Positions 45,880-55,398 of a stretch of 64,000 nucleotides of DNA are shown in pieces. Every line of letters starts with the position of its first letter. Positions within the stretch are counted from its first letter, which is position 1. Under the pieces are notes generated by a model. It saw nothing but the letters and a program-made list of their open reading frames with translations. It ran no database searches and was not told the origin of the DNA. Location of the stretch: contig JAUTXW010001636.1 in NCBI GenBank assembly GCA_030620095.1, positions 62,001-126,000 of the forward strand, given 5' to 3'. The DNA comes from Kuschelorhynchus macadamiae (taxonomy: Eukaryota; Arthropoda; Insecta; Coleoptera; Curculionidae). A program made the translations under genes and the position numbers.

Positions 45880-46783
45880 ACCAAGTAAAGGCCTTAAACA
45901 AAGATGCTGTCTGTCACCCACCCTATTCAAAATCTATCTAGAACAAGCATTGAAGATATGGATACAGAAATGTAGGAATATGGGAATCCCACTCAATAAT
46001 ACGAATCTGTATACCCTTAGTTTTGCGGATGACCAAATTATCATGGCGTAGGATTTCGAAGATATAGAGTATATGACGCGAAAGCTCATTGAAGAGTACA
46101 GGCACTGGGGACTAGAAGTCAACATCTCGAAGACCGAATACATGTGCGTCGGTGGAACTCAACAAGATCTGGTACTAGAAAATGGCCAAATCATCAGATC
46201 CTGCCAAACATATAAATACCTAGGAACGAAGATATCGAATACCGGAACACTGGATAAGGCCATTAAGGACAGAAACACCCAAGGCAGAAAGGCAATAGCT
46301 ATGTTGAATAGCATCCTATGGGATCAAAAAATCACCAAACGAAACAAACATCTGATATACAACACCATCATAAAAAGCATAGTCACATACAGCAGCGAAG
46401 TATGGCAACTGAAAGAGAAGACTATACAAACATTAAACGCGACTGAGATGGACTTCTGGAGAAGAGCAGCAGGAAGATCACGACTCGAAAAAATCCCAAA
46501 TGAGACGATCCGTAATAACATGAAAGTTAAATACACGCTAACCGACGATATACGAACAAAGCAACTGAGATGGTACGGACACGTCCAAAGAATGGAAGAC
46601 CGACGACTCCCCAAGCAAATTCTCACCTGGACCCCAACAGGAAGAAGAAAAAGAGGAAGGCCTAGAAGGAGTTGGAGAGAGGGGATAGACTCGGAGATCA
46701 GAGAGCGAGGACTAGAGGAGGATCTGTGGACCGACAGAGAACAATGGCGACTGGAAATCGGAAGACGTCGGAGAACGTTTTGA
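45880..46783 (+). pseudogene. RTE-like LINE RT C-terminal half
   Basis: The frame opens within the RT at KQRCCLSPTLFKIYLEQAL, continues to YTLSFADDQIIMA (motif C, FADD) and meets one stop at about 46050. It then runs open from 46073 to the stop at 46783. Thumb and C-terminal signatures are EVNISKTEYMCVGG, KYLGTKIS, YSSEVWQLKEK, QLRWYGHVQRMEDRRLPKQI, and the basic GRRKRGRPRRSWREGI segment. The RWYGHVxRM...GRPRRSW tail is widespread in arthropod non-LTR retrotransposons of this type. Endonuclease and RT motif A are absent through 5' truncation. Confidence 0.8.
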
Positions 46784-46786
46784 ACC

Positions 46787-46834
<48 letters not shown>
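46787..46834. repeat. (TA)n tail of the RTE-like insertion
   Basis: A pure TA dinucleotide run directly after the LINE stop codon, ending at the 11-bp target duplication. Confidence 0.85.
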
Positions 46835-46840
<6 letters not shown>

Positions 46841-46987
46841 TTTTAAAAAAGTTGGTGTGAGCTGTTCGTTTTTGCAACGCAGAAGAAAAATCCTTCTGTT
46901 TTTAAAATTTGTATTCTTTGTCAATAATTTGTGAAATGTAGGGTTTTGTTTTTGGTTTTTAGGATAAACATTTTTTGAGAAAGGCAA
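46835..46987 (-). pseudogene. N-terminal piece of the interrupted Penelope-like element
   Basis: The minus strand encodes KNRRIFLLRCKNEQLTPTFL, matching KNRRQFLLRCKTENIFPAFL near the N-terminus of the PLE pair at 47177-53942. This is the part of the 43661-45590 gene cut off by the RTE-like insertion. The reading frame upstream enters the pseudo-LTR. Confidence 0.65.
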
Positions 46988-47008
46988 GGGTGTTCCTGCC
47001 GAAACGTC
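46975..47008 (+). ncRNA. Hammerhead-like core in the other inverted pseudo-LTR
   Basis: This is the inverted counterpart of 43296-43329. The first box has decayed to TTGAGAA, while AGGC...GCC and GAAACGTC are kept. Confidence 0.35.
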
Positions 47009-47096
47009 AAAAATGATATTTTTTTAAAATTGACAATATATGTGACACTACTAAAACCTCAGTCACAATTACTTTCCTTTTTCGGACCTATACCCA

Positions 47097-47097
<1 letters not shown>

Positions 47098-47176
<79 letters not shown>
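47098..47176. repeat. (TA)n microsatellite, about 78 bp
   Basis: A pure TA run separating the inverted-LTR PLE from the head-to-head PLE pair. It faces a second TA run at 53943-53973 on the far side of the pair. Confidence 0.9.
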
Positions 47177-47178
<2 letters not shown>

Positions 47179-47280
47179 GTAGGAAGATTTTCTTTGGTTT
47201 TTTTGGCCTCAGGTTATTTTTTTGGAAAAATAAAACTATTTCATTTTTCGGCACTAATTTTCATTTTGTTTATTGCAAAC

Positions 47281-47304
47281 GTTTCGGCTAAATGCCTTCA
47301 TCAG
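47281..47304 (-). ncRNA. Hammerhead-like core, 3' pseudo-LTR of left PLE
   Basis: The minus strand has CTGATGA, AGGC, loop ATTTA, GCC and GAAAC: both canonical core boxes with a GGC/GCC stem II. GTTT after the core pairs with a downstream AAAC, but a cleavage triplet in the usual place is not seen. Confidence 0.5.
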
Positions 47305-47344
47305 TGCTGTTTGACTGAAACTAAAAACAGTACTATTTTATATT

Positions 47345-47900
47345 ATGCGAAGTCAACATTTTTTTTTTTTTAAATGTAAAGACAAAATGTTACATACATA
47401 TACTTATAGACACATAATTAAAAATAACCTTTTTTTTTTTTTTTTTTTATATAATAATAATTCGTTACGCTAACTAAAATTCCTAGTAATTTATACTTTC
47501 AAACTCACCCAAGAAGGTAACTTCCTGCATTCAGCAAACCAAAACAGAATAAAATTTTTGTCACATCACATTTAGTATACAGTATTAGACGCCAACAAAA
47601 CATGTAAAATTTTTATTTATAAAACTACGGTGGCATGTTAGTCTACCGATATATTTTGACTGGAATTGCACCTCGTTTTGAAGCAGTTGCTTGTCTTTCT
47701 GATTGTTTTTACTGAAGCAAAAAATTGTATATTGTGTTGTTGTTGTTTTGGTGTATAGCATGAGGGCCTTTAATTATACTATTTGTTATTATAATCAATT
47801 GGTAATTACTATATTTTTTTTCCGTTTCACTTAACTAAGTAAAACAATTTTTTTTTTTTTTCTTATTTATTAATCAAGGAGAAAATTTCGGAACATGATA
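47345..47900. other. 3' untranslated region of left PLE
   Basis: Non-coding sequence between the stop and 3' pseudo-LTR, with several poly(T) runs. It is mirrored at 53179-53755 in the right copy. Confidence 0.7.
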
Positions 47901-47901
47901 A

Positions 47902-50359
47902 TTATTTTATTACGTTGTGATATATTTGGTTTAAATTTTTAATTTCAGTTCTATCATTTATTGAATTTTTATTTTGCTTAATATAGAGCATTTCTAAGAA
48001 TTCCCTTTTTTTTTGGTTGGTTTCCGTTTTTAATATTTTTGTGTCTTCATATTTGAATTTATGGGATGTTTCATTTTCGTGCTTAGTTAATGAAGTTTTA
48101 TTTTTTTTGTCATATTTATGTCCATTTAGGCGGTTTTTAAGGTATTGAGTAGTTTGTCCGATGTATACTCCTGGGCAATCATTACATGGTATTTGATATA
48201 TAGTGTGTGTTTTTTGACTGGTTGGGGTTGGTGTTTTAAGACAAGTAAAAAATTTCTTTTGAAAAGTGTTGTAGCTTTTGTGGCATACGGTTATGTTTTG
48301 GTGTTTGAAAATAGTTTGGATACTTTCTGAAAGACCCTGGATGTAAGGAATAGAGAGGAATTTTTTATCTTTAGTTTTTTCGTTTGGTACGTTTTGATTG
48401 GGATTGTTCATTTGCTGTAATCTGGAGTTAAATATTGAATTTATTAATTTTTTTGGGTAACTATTTTGAATTAAGATGTTTTTTGCCTTTTGTATTGCCT
48501 GGGATTGATAAGTTAAATTACTCAATTTTATTGCTCTATCGGCAAGACTGATTATTACCGACTTTTTTTGGTTCATTGGGTGTTGCGAAAAGTAATTTAT
48601 GTATCTGCCGGACCACGTTTTTTTTGTGTACCATTGTGTTTCAATAATATTGTTTTTATTATATAATGTCATATCTAGGAAATTTATTTTTGAGTTGTTT
48701 TCAGTCTCGATGGTGAATTTAAGTTTTTCATGGAAGTTGTTAAAGGCATTTAGGATATATTTACATTTATCTTTTGGAATTAGAGTTATGCAATCATCAA
48801 CGTACCTGTAGAAAAATGGAAGTGATATGTCTAGTTGTCCGATTACATTGCTCTCTAGTTCCTCCATTACTAGTTGTGCAACTACACTTGATATTGGGGA
48901 ACCCATTGCGCAACCTTCCATTTGTTTATAAAAATTATTGTTGTATGCAAAAAATGTGGATTTTAAAGTTAGTTCAATGGCTATTAGAAATTCATCCAGA
49001 GGTATATCCGTGAATTTTTTTATTTCGTTCCATTTATTTTTTATAAGTAGGAGGGCTAAATCAATTGGTACATTTGTGTATAGAGAGATGACATCCAGTG
49101 AGATTAAAATATGGTTTTGAGGTACTTGAAAATTATTTATTTTTTCTTTGAAATCCCATGAATCTTTAATGTAAGTGGTACTTTTGTTGACTATATTTTC
49201 TAGAATTTGTTTTAAAAATTTAGAAAGGTTATTTAATGGTGATTGTATACACGAAATAATTGGGCGCATTGGAATTCCATCTTTATGCAATTTTGGCAAA
49301 CCGTAAATTTTTGGTGTTTGGGCATTATACATTTTTAGGTTCTTAGCACAATTAGGTGATATATAGTTTTTCTTTTCCCATCGTGTAACAAGTTCGTTGT
49401 TTCTTTTTTGAAAAATATTTGTTGGATCTGTATTTATTTTTTTGTATGTATCTGTGTCGTTCAGAAGTAATTGCATTTTATTATCATATTCTTTTGTATC
49501 CATGATAACCGTTTTATTTGATTTGTCTGGGCGTACGATTTTTAGATTTGGATGATTTTTCAGAAAAGTGTTTGTTTTTTTAATTTTTTTAATTAATTCT
49601 TGGTCTATATTATTATGTTTTGTTTTATATTGTTTAGATTTTATTTTATTTTGATATGTTTTGAGCGTGTTACAACAATTTGCCCTTATTGTATCTTTTT
49701 CATCATTAATAAAGTTACTGATTGATGTTTCGACAGATGATATTATGTCAGGAACAGGGAGTTCATTGGCATTTGTAATTGGATACGCAAAATTAGAACC
49801 TAAACTTAGAATTTCTACTGCGTATTCCGGAATTTCCGTCTCAGTCAGATTTTCTAGCCACTCTTTTTGTATATTAATTTTTTTTGAGTTTGTTTTATTT
49901 TTTTTTGTTTTTAACAAGTAAATTTTGTTTATGTTTCTTAATTTAATTTTTTCGAATAAAGCTTCATATTTTTTATTTTCGATATTTAAGAGTTCATTAA
50001 ATTTATTTGCGGTGGTTGTTTCCTGTAATTGGTTTTTGATTTGAGATATTTTAGTTTCGATGTTTTTTATATTAATGATGGTGTCGCTAATTAGTAATTT
50101 TAACGTATTGAGTTTAATTATTATTTACAATATTTTCATGAAATTTCCTTCTTAGGTTAGTTGATGAGAATTCTATGTGGTTAATTTTAATGTTTAAAAA
50201 TGCTGGAAATATGTTTTCAGTTTTACATCTTAGTAAAAATTGTCTTCTATTCTTTAGGCTAGCTAGTTTACAATAGTTCTTAGAGAGGGTTTTAATATTG
50301 TCGTTGCTTAGAGTTATGTTAGTTTCATATTGTTCAGTCGGTGGCAGTATTTCATCCAT
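47902..50359 (-). pseudogene. Penelope-like RT/GIY-YIG, one frame break
   Basis: The natural start is MDEILPPTEQYETNITL at 50359 on the minus strand. A small indel near 50120-50130 ends that frame after IVNNN. The rest, 671 residues from 49917, is uninterrupted. It has VRPDKSNKTVIMD (about 49540-49500), IYGLPKLHKDGIPMRPI (about 49305-49255), ILISLDVISLYTNVP (about 49110-49065), EGCAMGSPISSVVAQLV, FFYRYVDDCITLIP (about 48815-48775) and INFLDMTLY. The endonuclease has IYQIPCNDCPGVYIGQTTQY (about 48200-48140), LNGHKYDKK and TKHENETSHKF. All RT and GIY-YIG signature residues are intact; only the N-terminal frame break separates this copy from a full-length gene. Confidence 0.9.
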
Positions 50360-50511
50360 TCTGCTTATATATTCTTAGAGTGAGTTTCTGGACCATTTAA
50401 AATATATTCGTAGGAAGATTTTCTTTGGTTTTTTTGGCCTCAGGTTATTTTTTTGGAAAAATAAAACTATTTCATTTTTCGGCACTAATTTTCATTTTGT
50501 TTATTGCAAAC

Positions 50512-50535
50512 GTTTCGGCTAAATGCCTTCATCAG
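50512..50535 (-). ncRNA. Hammerhead-like core, 5' pseudo-LTR of left PLE
   Basis: Identical to 47281-47304. It lies immediately left of the palindrome centre. Confidence 0.5.
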
Positions 50536-50722
50536 TGCTGTTTGACTGAAACAGCAAAAAAAGCCGAAACGTTTGCAATAAACAAAATGAAAATTAGTGC
50601 CGAAAAATGAAATAGTTTTATTTTTCCAAAAAAATAACCTGAGGCCAAAAAAACCAAAGAAAATCTTCCTACGAATATATTTTAAATGGTCCAGAAACTC
50701 ACTCTAAGAATATATAAGCAGA

Positions 50723-53178
50723 ATGGATGAAATACTGCCACCGACTGAACAATATGAAACTAACATAACTCTAAGCAACGACAATATTAAAACCCTCTCT
50801 AAGAACTATTGTAAACTAGCTAGCCTAAAGAATAGAAGACAATTTTTACTAAGATGTAAAACTGAAAACATATTTCCAGCATTTTTAAACATTAAAATTA
50901 ACCACATAGAATTCTCATCAACTAACCTAAGAAGGAAATTTCATGAAAATATTGTAAATAATTTTAAACTCAATACGTTAAAATTACTAATTAGCGACAC
51001 CATCATTAATATAAAAAACATCGAAACTAAAATATCTCAAATCAAAAACCAATTACAGGAAACAACCACCGCAAATAAATTTAATGAACTCTTAAATATC
51101 GAAAATAAAAAATATGAAGCTTTATTCGAAAAAATTAAATTAAGAAACATAAACAAAATTTACTTGTTAAAAACAAAAAAAAATAAAACAAACCCAAAAA
51201 AAATTAATATACAAAAAGAGTGGCTAGAAAATCTGACTGAGACGGAAATTCCGGAATACGCAGTAGAAATTCTAAGTTTAGGTTCTAATTTTGCGTATCC
51301 AATTACAAATGCCAATGAACTCCCTGTTCCTGACATAATATCATCTGTCGAAACATCAATCAGTAACTTTATTAATGATGAAAAAGATACAATAAGGGCA
51401 AATTGTTGTAACACGCTCAAAACATATCAAAATAAAATAAAATCTAAACAATATAAAACAAAACATAATAATATAGACCAAGAATTAATTAAAAAAATTA
51501 AAAAACAAACACTTTTCTGAAAAATCATCCAAATCTAAAAATCGTACGCCCAGACAAATCAAATAAAACGGTTATCATGGATACAAAAGAATATGATAAT
51601 AAAATGCAATTACTTCTGAACGACACAGATACATACAAAAAAATAAATACAGATCCAACAAATATTTTTCAAAAAAGAAACAACGAACTTGTTACACGAT
51701 GGGAAAAGAAAAACTATATATCACCTAATTGTGCTAAGAACCTAAAAATGTATAATGCCCAAACACCAAAAATTTACGGTTTGCCAAAATTGCATAAAGA
51801 TGGAATTCCAATGCGCCCAATTATTTCGTGTATACAATCACCATTAAATAACCTTTCTAAATTTTTAAAACAAATTCTAGAAAATATAGTCAACAAAAGT
51901 ACCACTTACATTAAAGATTCATGGGATTTCAAAGAAAAAATAAATAATTTTCAAGTACCTCAAAACCATATTTTAATCTCACTGGATGTCATCTCTCTAT
52001 ACACAAATGTACCAATTGATTTAGCCCTCCTACTTATAAAAAATAAATGGAACGAAATAAAAAAATTCACGGATATACCTCTGGATGAATTTCTAATAGC
52101 CATTGAACTAACTTTAAAATCCACATTTTTTGCATACAACAATAATTTTTATAAACAAATAGAAGGTTGCGCAATGGGTTCCCCAATATCAAGTGTAGTT
52201 GCACAACTAGTAATGGAGGAACTAGAGAGCAATGTAATCGGACAACTAGACATATCACTTCCATTTTTCTACAGGTACGTTGATGATTGCATAACTCTAA
52301 TTCCAAAAGATAAATGTAAATATATCCTAAATGCCTTTAACAACTTCCATGAAAAACTTAAATTCACCATCGAGACTGAAAACAACTCAAAAATAAATTT
52401 CCTAGATATGACATTATATAATAAAAACAATATTATTGAAACACAATGGTACACAAAAAAAACGTGGTCCGGCAGATACATAAATTACTTTTCGCAACAC
52501 CCAATGAACCAAAAAAAGTCGGTAATAATCAGTCTTGCCGATAGAGCAATAAAATTGAGTAATTTAACTTATCAATCCCAGGCAATACAAAAGGCAAAAA
52601 ACATCTTAATTCAAAATAGTTACCCAAAAAAATTAATAAATTCAATATTTAACTCCAGATTACAGCAAATGAACAATCCCAATCAAAACGTACCAAACCA
52701 AAAAACCAAAGATAAAAAATTCCTCTCTATTCCTTACATCCAGGGTCTTTCAGAAAGTATCCAAACTATTTTCAAACACCAAAACATAACCGTATGCCAC
52801 AAAAGCTACAACACTTTTCAAAAGAAATTTTTTACTTGTCTTAAAACACCAACCCCAACCAGTCAAAAAACACACACTATATATCAAATACCATGTAATG
52901 ATTGCCCAGGAGTATACATCGGACAAACTACTCAATACCTTAAAAACCGCCTAAATGGACATAAATATGACAAAAAAAATAAAACTTCATTAACTAAGCA
53001 CGAAAATGAAACATCCCATAAATTCAAATATGAAGACACAAAAATATTAAAAACGGAAACCAACCAAAAAAAAAGGGAATTCTTAGAAATGCTCTATATT
53101 AAGCAAAATAAAAATTCAATAAATGATAGAACTGAAATTAAAAATTTAAACCAAATATATCACAACGTAATAAAATAA
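50723..53178 (+). pseudogene. Penelope-like RT/GIY-YIG, one-base deletion
   Basis: Starting MDEILPPTEQYETNITL at 50723, the frame runs 265 codons. It ends where a run of seven A in the left copy is six here (about 51500). The downstream frame, 51577-53178, carries the RT and the GIY-YIG domain with the same motifs as the left copy: GLPKLHKDGIPMRPI, LDVISLYTNVP, YRYVDDC and GVYIGQT. The left copy is intact at this A-run but broken further upstream, so the two copies have different single lesions. A few residues differ (for example I for M before EGCAMG). Confidence 0.9.
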
Positions 53179-53781
53179 TTATTATGTTCCGAAATTTTCT
53201 CCTTGATTAATAAATAAGAAAAAAAAAAAAAAAAAAATTGTTTTACTTAGTTAAGTGAAACGGAAAAAAAATATAGTAATTACCAATTGATTATAATAAC
53301 AAATAGTATAATTAAAGGCCCTCATGCTATACACCAAAACAACAACAACACAATATACAATTTTTTGCTTCAGTAAAAACAATCAGAAAGACAAGCAACT
53401 GCTTCAAAACGAGGTGCAATTCCAGTCAAAATATATCGGTAGACTAACATGCCACCGTAGTTTTATAAATAAAAATTTTACATGTTTTGTTGGCGTCTAA
53501 TACTGTATACTAAATGTGATGTGACAAAAATTTTATTCTGTTTTGGTTTGCTGAATGCAGGAAGTTACCTTCTTGGGTGAGTTTGAAAGTATAAATTACT
53601 AGGAATTTTAGTTAGCGTAACGAATTATTATTATATAAAAAAAAAAAAAAAAAGGTTATTTTTAATTATGTGTCTATAAGTATATGTATGTAACATTTTG
53701 TCTTTACATTTAAAAAAAAAAAAAAAATGTTGACTTCGCATAATATAAAATAGTACTGTTTTTAGTTTCAGTCAAACAGCA

Positions 53782-53805
53782 CTGATGAAGGCATTTAGCC
53801 GAAAC
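53782..53805 (+). ncRNA. Hammerhead-like core, 3' pseudo-LTR of right PLE
   Basis: CTGATGA, AGGC, ATTTA, GCC and GAAAC, as in the left copy. Confidence 0.5.
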
Positions 53806-53942
53806 GTTTGCAATAAACAAAATGAAAATTAGTGCCGAAAAATGAAATAGTTTTATTTTTCCAAAAAAATAACCTGAGGCCAAAAAAACCAAAGAAAATC
53901 TTCCTACGAATATATTTTAAATGGTCCAGAAACTCACTCTAA

Positions 53943-53973
<31 letters not shown>
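53943..53973. repeat. (TA)n microsatellite, about 30 bp
   Basis: A TA run at the right edge of the PLE pair, facing the run at 47098-47176. Confidence 0.85.
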
Positions 53974-53975
<2 letters not shown>

Positions 53976-54398
53976 AATAACAAGTCTAATACAAATAAGG
54001 ACCAAAAATCGGGGGTATATGAATTAAAATGTGGCTCTTGCGAACAAGTATATATTGGTCAAACGGGTAGATCTTTTTATAAACGTATCAAAGGACACAA
54101 AACATCATATATTAAACAAAAAACTAATTCTAATTATGCGAAACATTTACTAGCAACAAATCATAATTTTAATAATGAATTTAAAACGTTGCATTCAGCC
54201 AATAAAAGTTACAAGTTAAATTACTTGGAAAGTCTAGAAATTAGTAAGAGGAAAAACCATAATATTTTATTGAACGATAAAAATGTAGACTCTTTTATTA
54301 TTGTTAAAAAGTCTAGCTTTAGTATCAGTCTTAAGTTGGTTTTTGAAAAAGACACGTGTGTCGGAAATAAATTAGTGGAAATTACTAAACAAATATAG
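53976..54398 (+). pseudogene. Penelope-like GIY-YIG fragment
   Basis: An open frame of 140 codons with no start of its own: KSGVYELKCGSCEQVYIGQT (about 54012-54070), GRSFYKRIKGHKTSYI, YAKHLLATNHNF, then LNYLESLEISKRK, and a stop at 54398. The VYELxCxxCxxxYIGxTGRSF signature is complete. It is the C-terminal endonuclease of a PLE different from the adjacent pair. The RT part is missing and is replaced by the TA run and the PLE pair, so those may have inserted into or recombined with this older copy. Confidence 0.75.
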
Positions 54399-55018
54399 TT
54401 TGTTTATTTATTACACTAGAAATACTTTCAATGCTTCCGTTCTTTGTGAATACGAGACAAAAAAAGACTTTTAATTTCAATTTTCCTAGGACCAACACTT
54501 ATAAAAGCTCACTAATTTATGAAATGTGTAATTACTTTAATATTTATGCTAGTGACTTATAGATTTGGACGTAATTAATTTGAAAGATTTTACAAAGCTG
54601 ATGGAAGATAGACTATATGAATCTCAGACTCGGGTCTAACACATATTTTGTATTATATATTCTTTATATGGCGTCTGTAATTGGCTTTGGCTGTTGATGC
54701 TGTAATAATTAAATAAATAAGAGAGTAGCAGAGTGAGAATTACTTGTTTTGTTGACAAAATACAGCTGATCTGATAAAATGAATTCATGTAGCAACGTCG
54801 CCGTTGTGTCAAGAACGTTACTAAAACCTTCTCCAAAATTTAAAATTTTCAACTATAAGATCTCGAAAACCATTTAGAATTGACCGATGATATATAGGAA
54901 CTGTTTCCTCAAAATCTCCCAGACTATCACCTGTCAAAATATTTGTAGTCAAACCCCTAACATCCTGTATATCCTCCGAACTCTGCGGGTATATTAATAC
55001 ATTTTTATTATATTTTAG
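54399..55018. other. Intron end upstream of the last visible host exon
   Basis: No gene seen. A small mariner-type CATCCTGTAT end occurs near 54960. The stretch ends in acceptor TTATTATATTTTAG at 55005-55018. Confidence 0.5.
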
Positions 55019-55398
55019 GGTACTTCGTGAAAATCAATAAAGGATTATGTTTAAACTGCGATCGCAAAATCGACACAGAAGACATTCTGACCTGGACTGA
55101 GCTGGCCAAAGTTATAGTACAATCATTAGGGGCCAAAAATACAATTAGAATCTTAGTGAAGTACGAGAAGGTGATCCCGAATGGAGCGTTGGACCCGAAC
55201 TTTTACCAGACCTGTATATTTGCGCATAGTTTTATCAACACGAATAGCACCGACAGGATAAAATCAGATGCGCCGTTTAATTTTTTCGAGGATATGGACA
55301 GGGCCGGTCATGACCAGGTAAAGTATATTCAGAGGTATAAGAAAGTTTTGAAAAACGATAAAAGAGCTTTGTGGACTTATTGTAATTTGTATAGGTAA
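55019..55398 (+). CDS. Probable last exon of the HPS3-like gene, tentative
   Basis: The exon starts with two bases that complete the codon left at 34877 and reads YFVKINKGLCLNCDRKIDTE, then ILTWTELAKVIVQSLGAKNT, ILVKYEKVIPNGALDPNFYQ and TCIFAHSFI. It ends ALWTYCNLYR followed by TAA at 55396. From memory, the HPS3 C-terminus has a similar helix pair before its end; here about 50 extra residues follow. The end is ambiguous because TATAG|GTAAAA at 55394 is also a good donor and other exons of this gene use AG|GTAA. AATAAA-like sequence occurs near 55567. No TE family matches. Confidence 0.5.

Larger units (their letters stand above)
45878..46834 (+). mobile_element. 5'-truncated RTE-like LINE with 11-bp target duplication
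   Basis: The insertion is bounded by ATTAAATTTTA at 45867-45877 and 46835-46845. It ends in a (TA)n tail of about 48 bp (46787-46834) rather than poly(A). The body is the 3' part of an ORF2. Both features, 5' truncation and a simple-repeat tail, are usual for RTE-type LINEs. It sits inside the N-terminal coding region of a PLE. Confidence 0.8.
43200..47097 (-). mobile_element. Penelope-like element with inverted terminal repeats
   Basis: About 170 bp at 43213-43385 (CTTGGGTATAGAAAGTAATT to CATTTCACAA) recurs inverted at 46930-47097. The PLE coding region lies between on the minus strand. PLE pseudo-LTRs can be direct or inverted; here they are inverted. Both are preceded or followed by (TA)n. 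A 957-bp RTE-like insertion interrupts the 5' part of the coding region. Confidence 0.75.
47177..50541 (-). mobile_element. Penelope-like element, left copy of a head-to-head pair
   Basis: A complete PLE on the minus strand: 5' pseudo-LTR at about 50376-50541, coding region 47902-50359, and 3' pseudo-LTR at about 47177-47340. The two pseudo-LTRs are direct repeats including CTTCCTACG..., the CGTTTGCAATAAAC block and the CACTGATGAAGGC core. It meets the right copy at about 50541-50562 in opposite orientation. Confidence 0.9.
50563..53942 (+). mobile_element. Penelope-like element, right copy of the head-to-head pair
   Basis: The plus-strand twin of 47177-50541. Its 5' pseudo-LTR (50563-50707) begins abruptly at GCCGAAAC, lacking the CTGATGA half of the core present in the 3' pseudo-LTR (about 53760-53942). 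The 3' pseudo-LTR ends ACTCTAAG against a (TA)n run. Divergence from the left copy is very low by eye. Confidence 0.9.

Noticed and set aside
46712..47254. Frames rich in IYIYIY
   Set aside because: Translations of (TA)n microsatellites, not proteins.
48145..49921. Several plus-strand frames opposite the left Penelope copy (and their mirror images at 51160-52935)
   Set aside because: Antisense shadows of the RT/GIY-YIG gene; their presence in both arms only reflects the palindrome.
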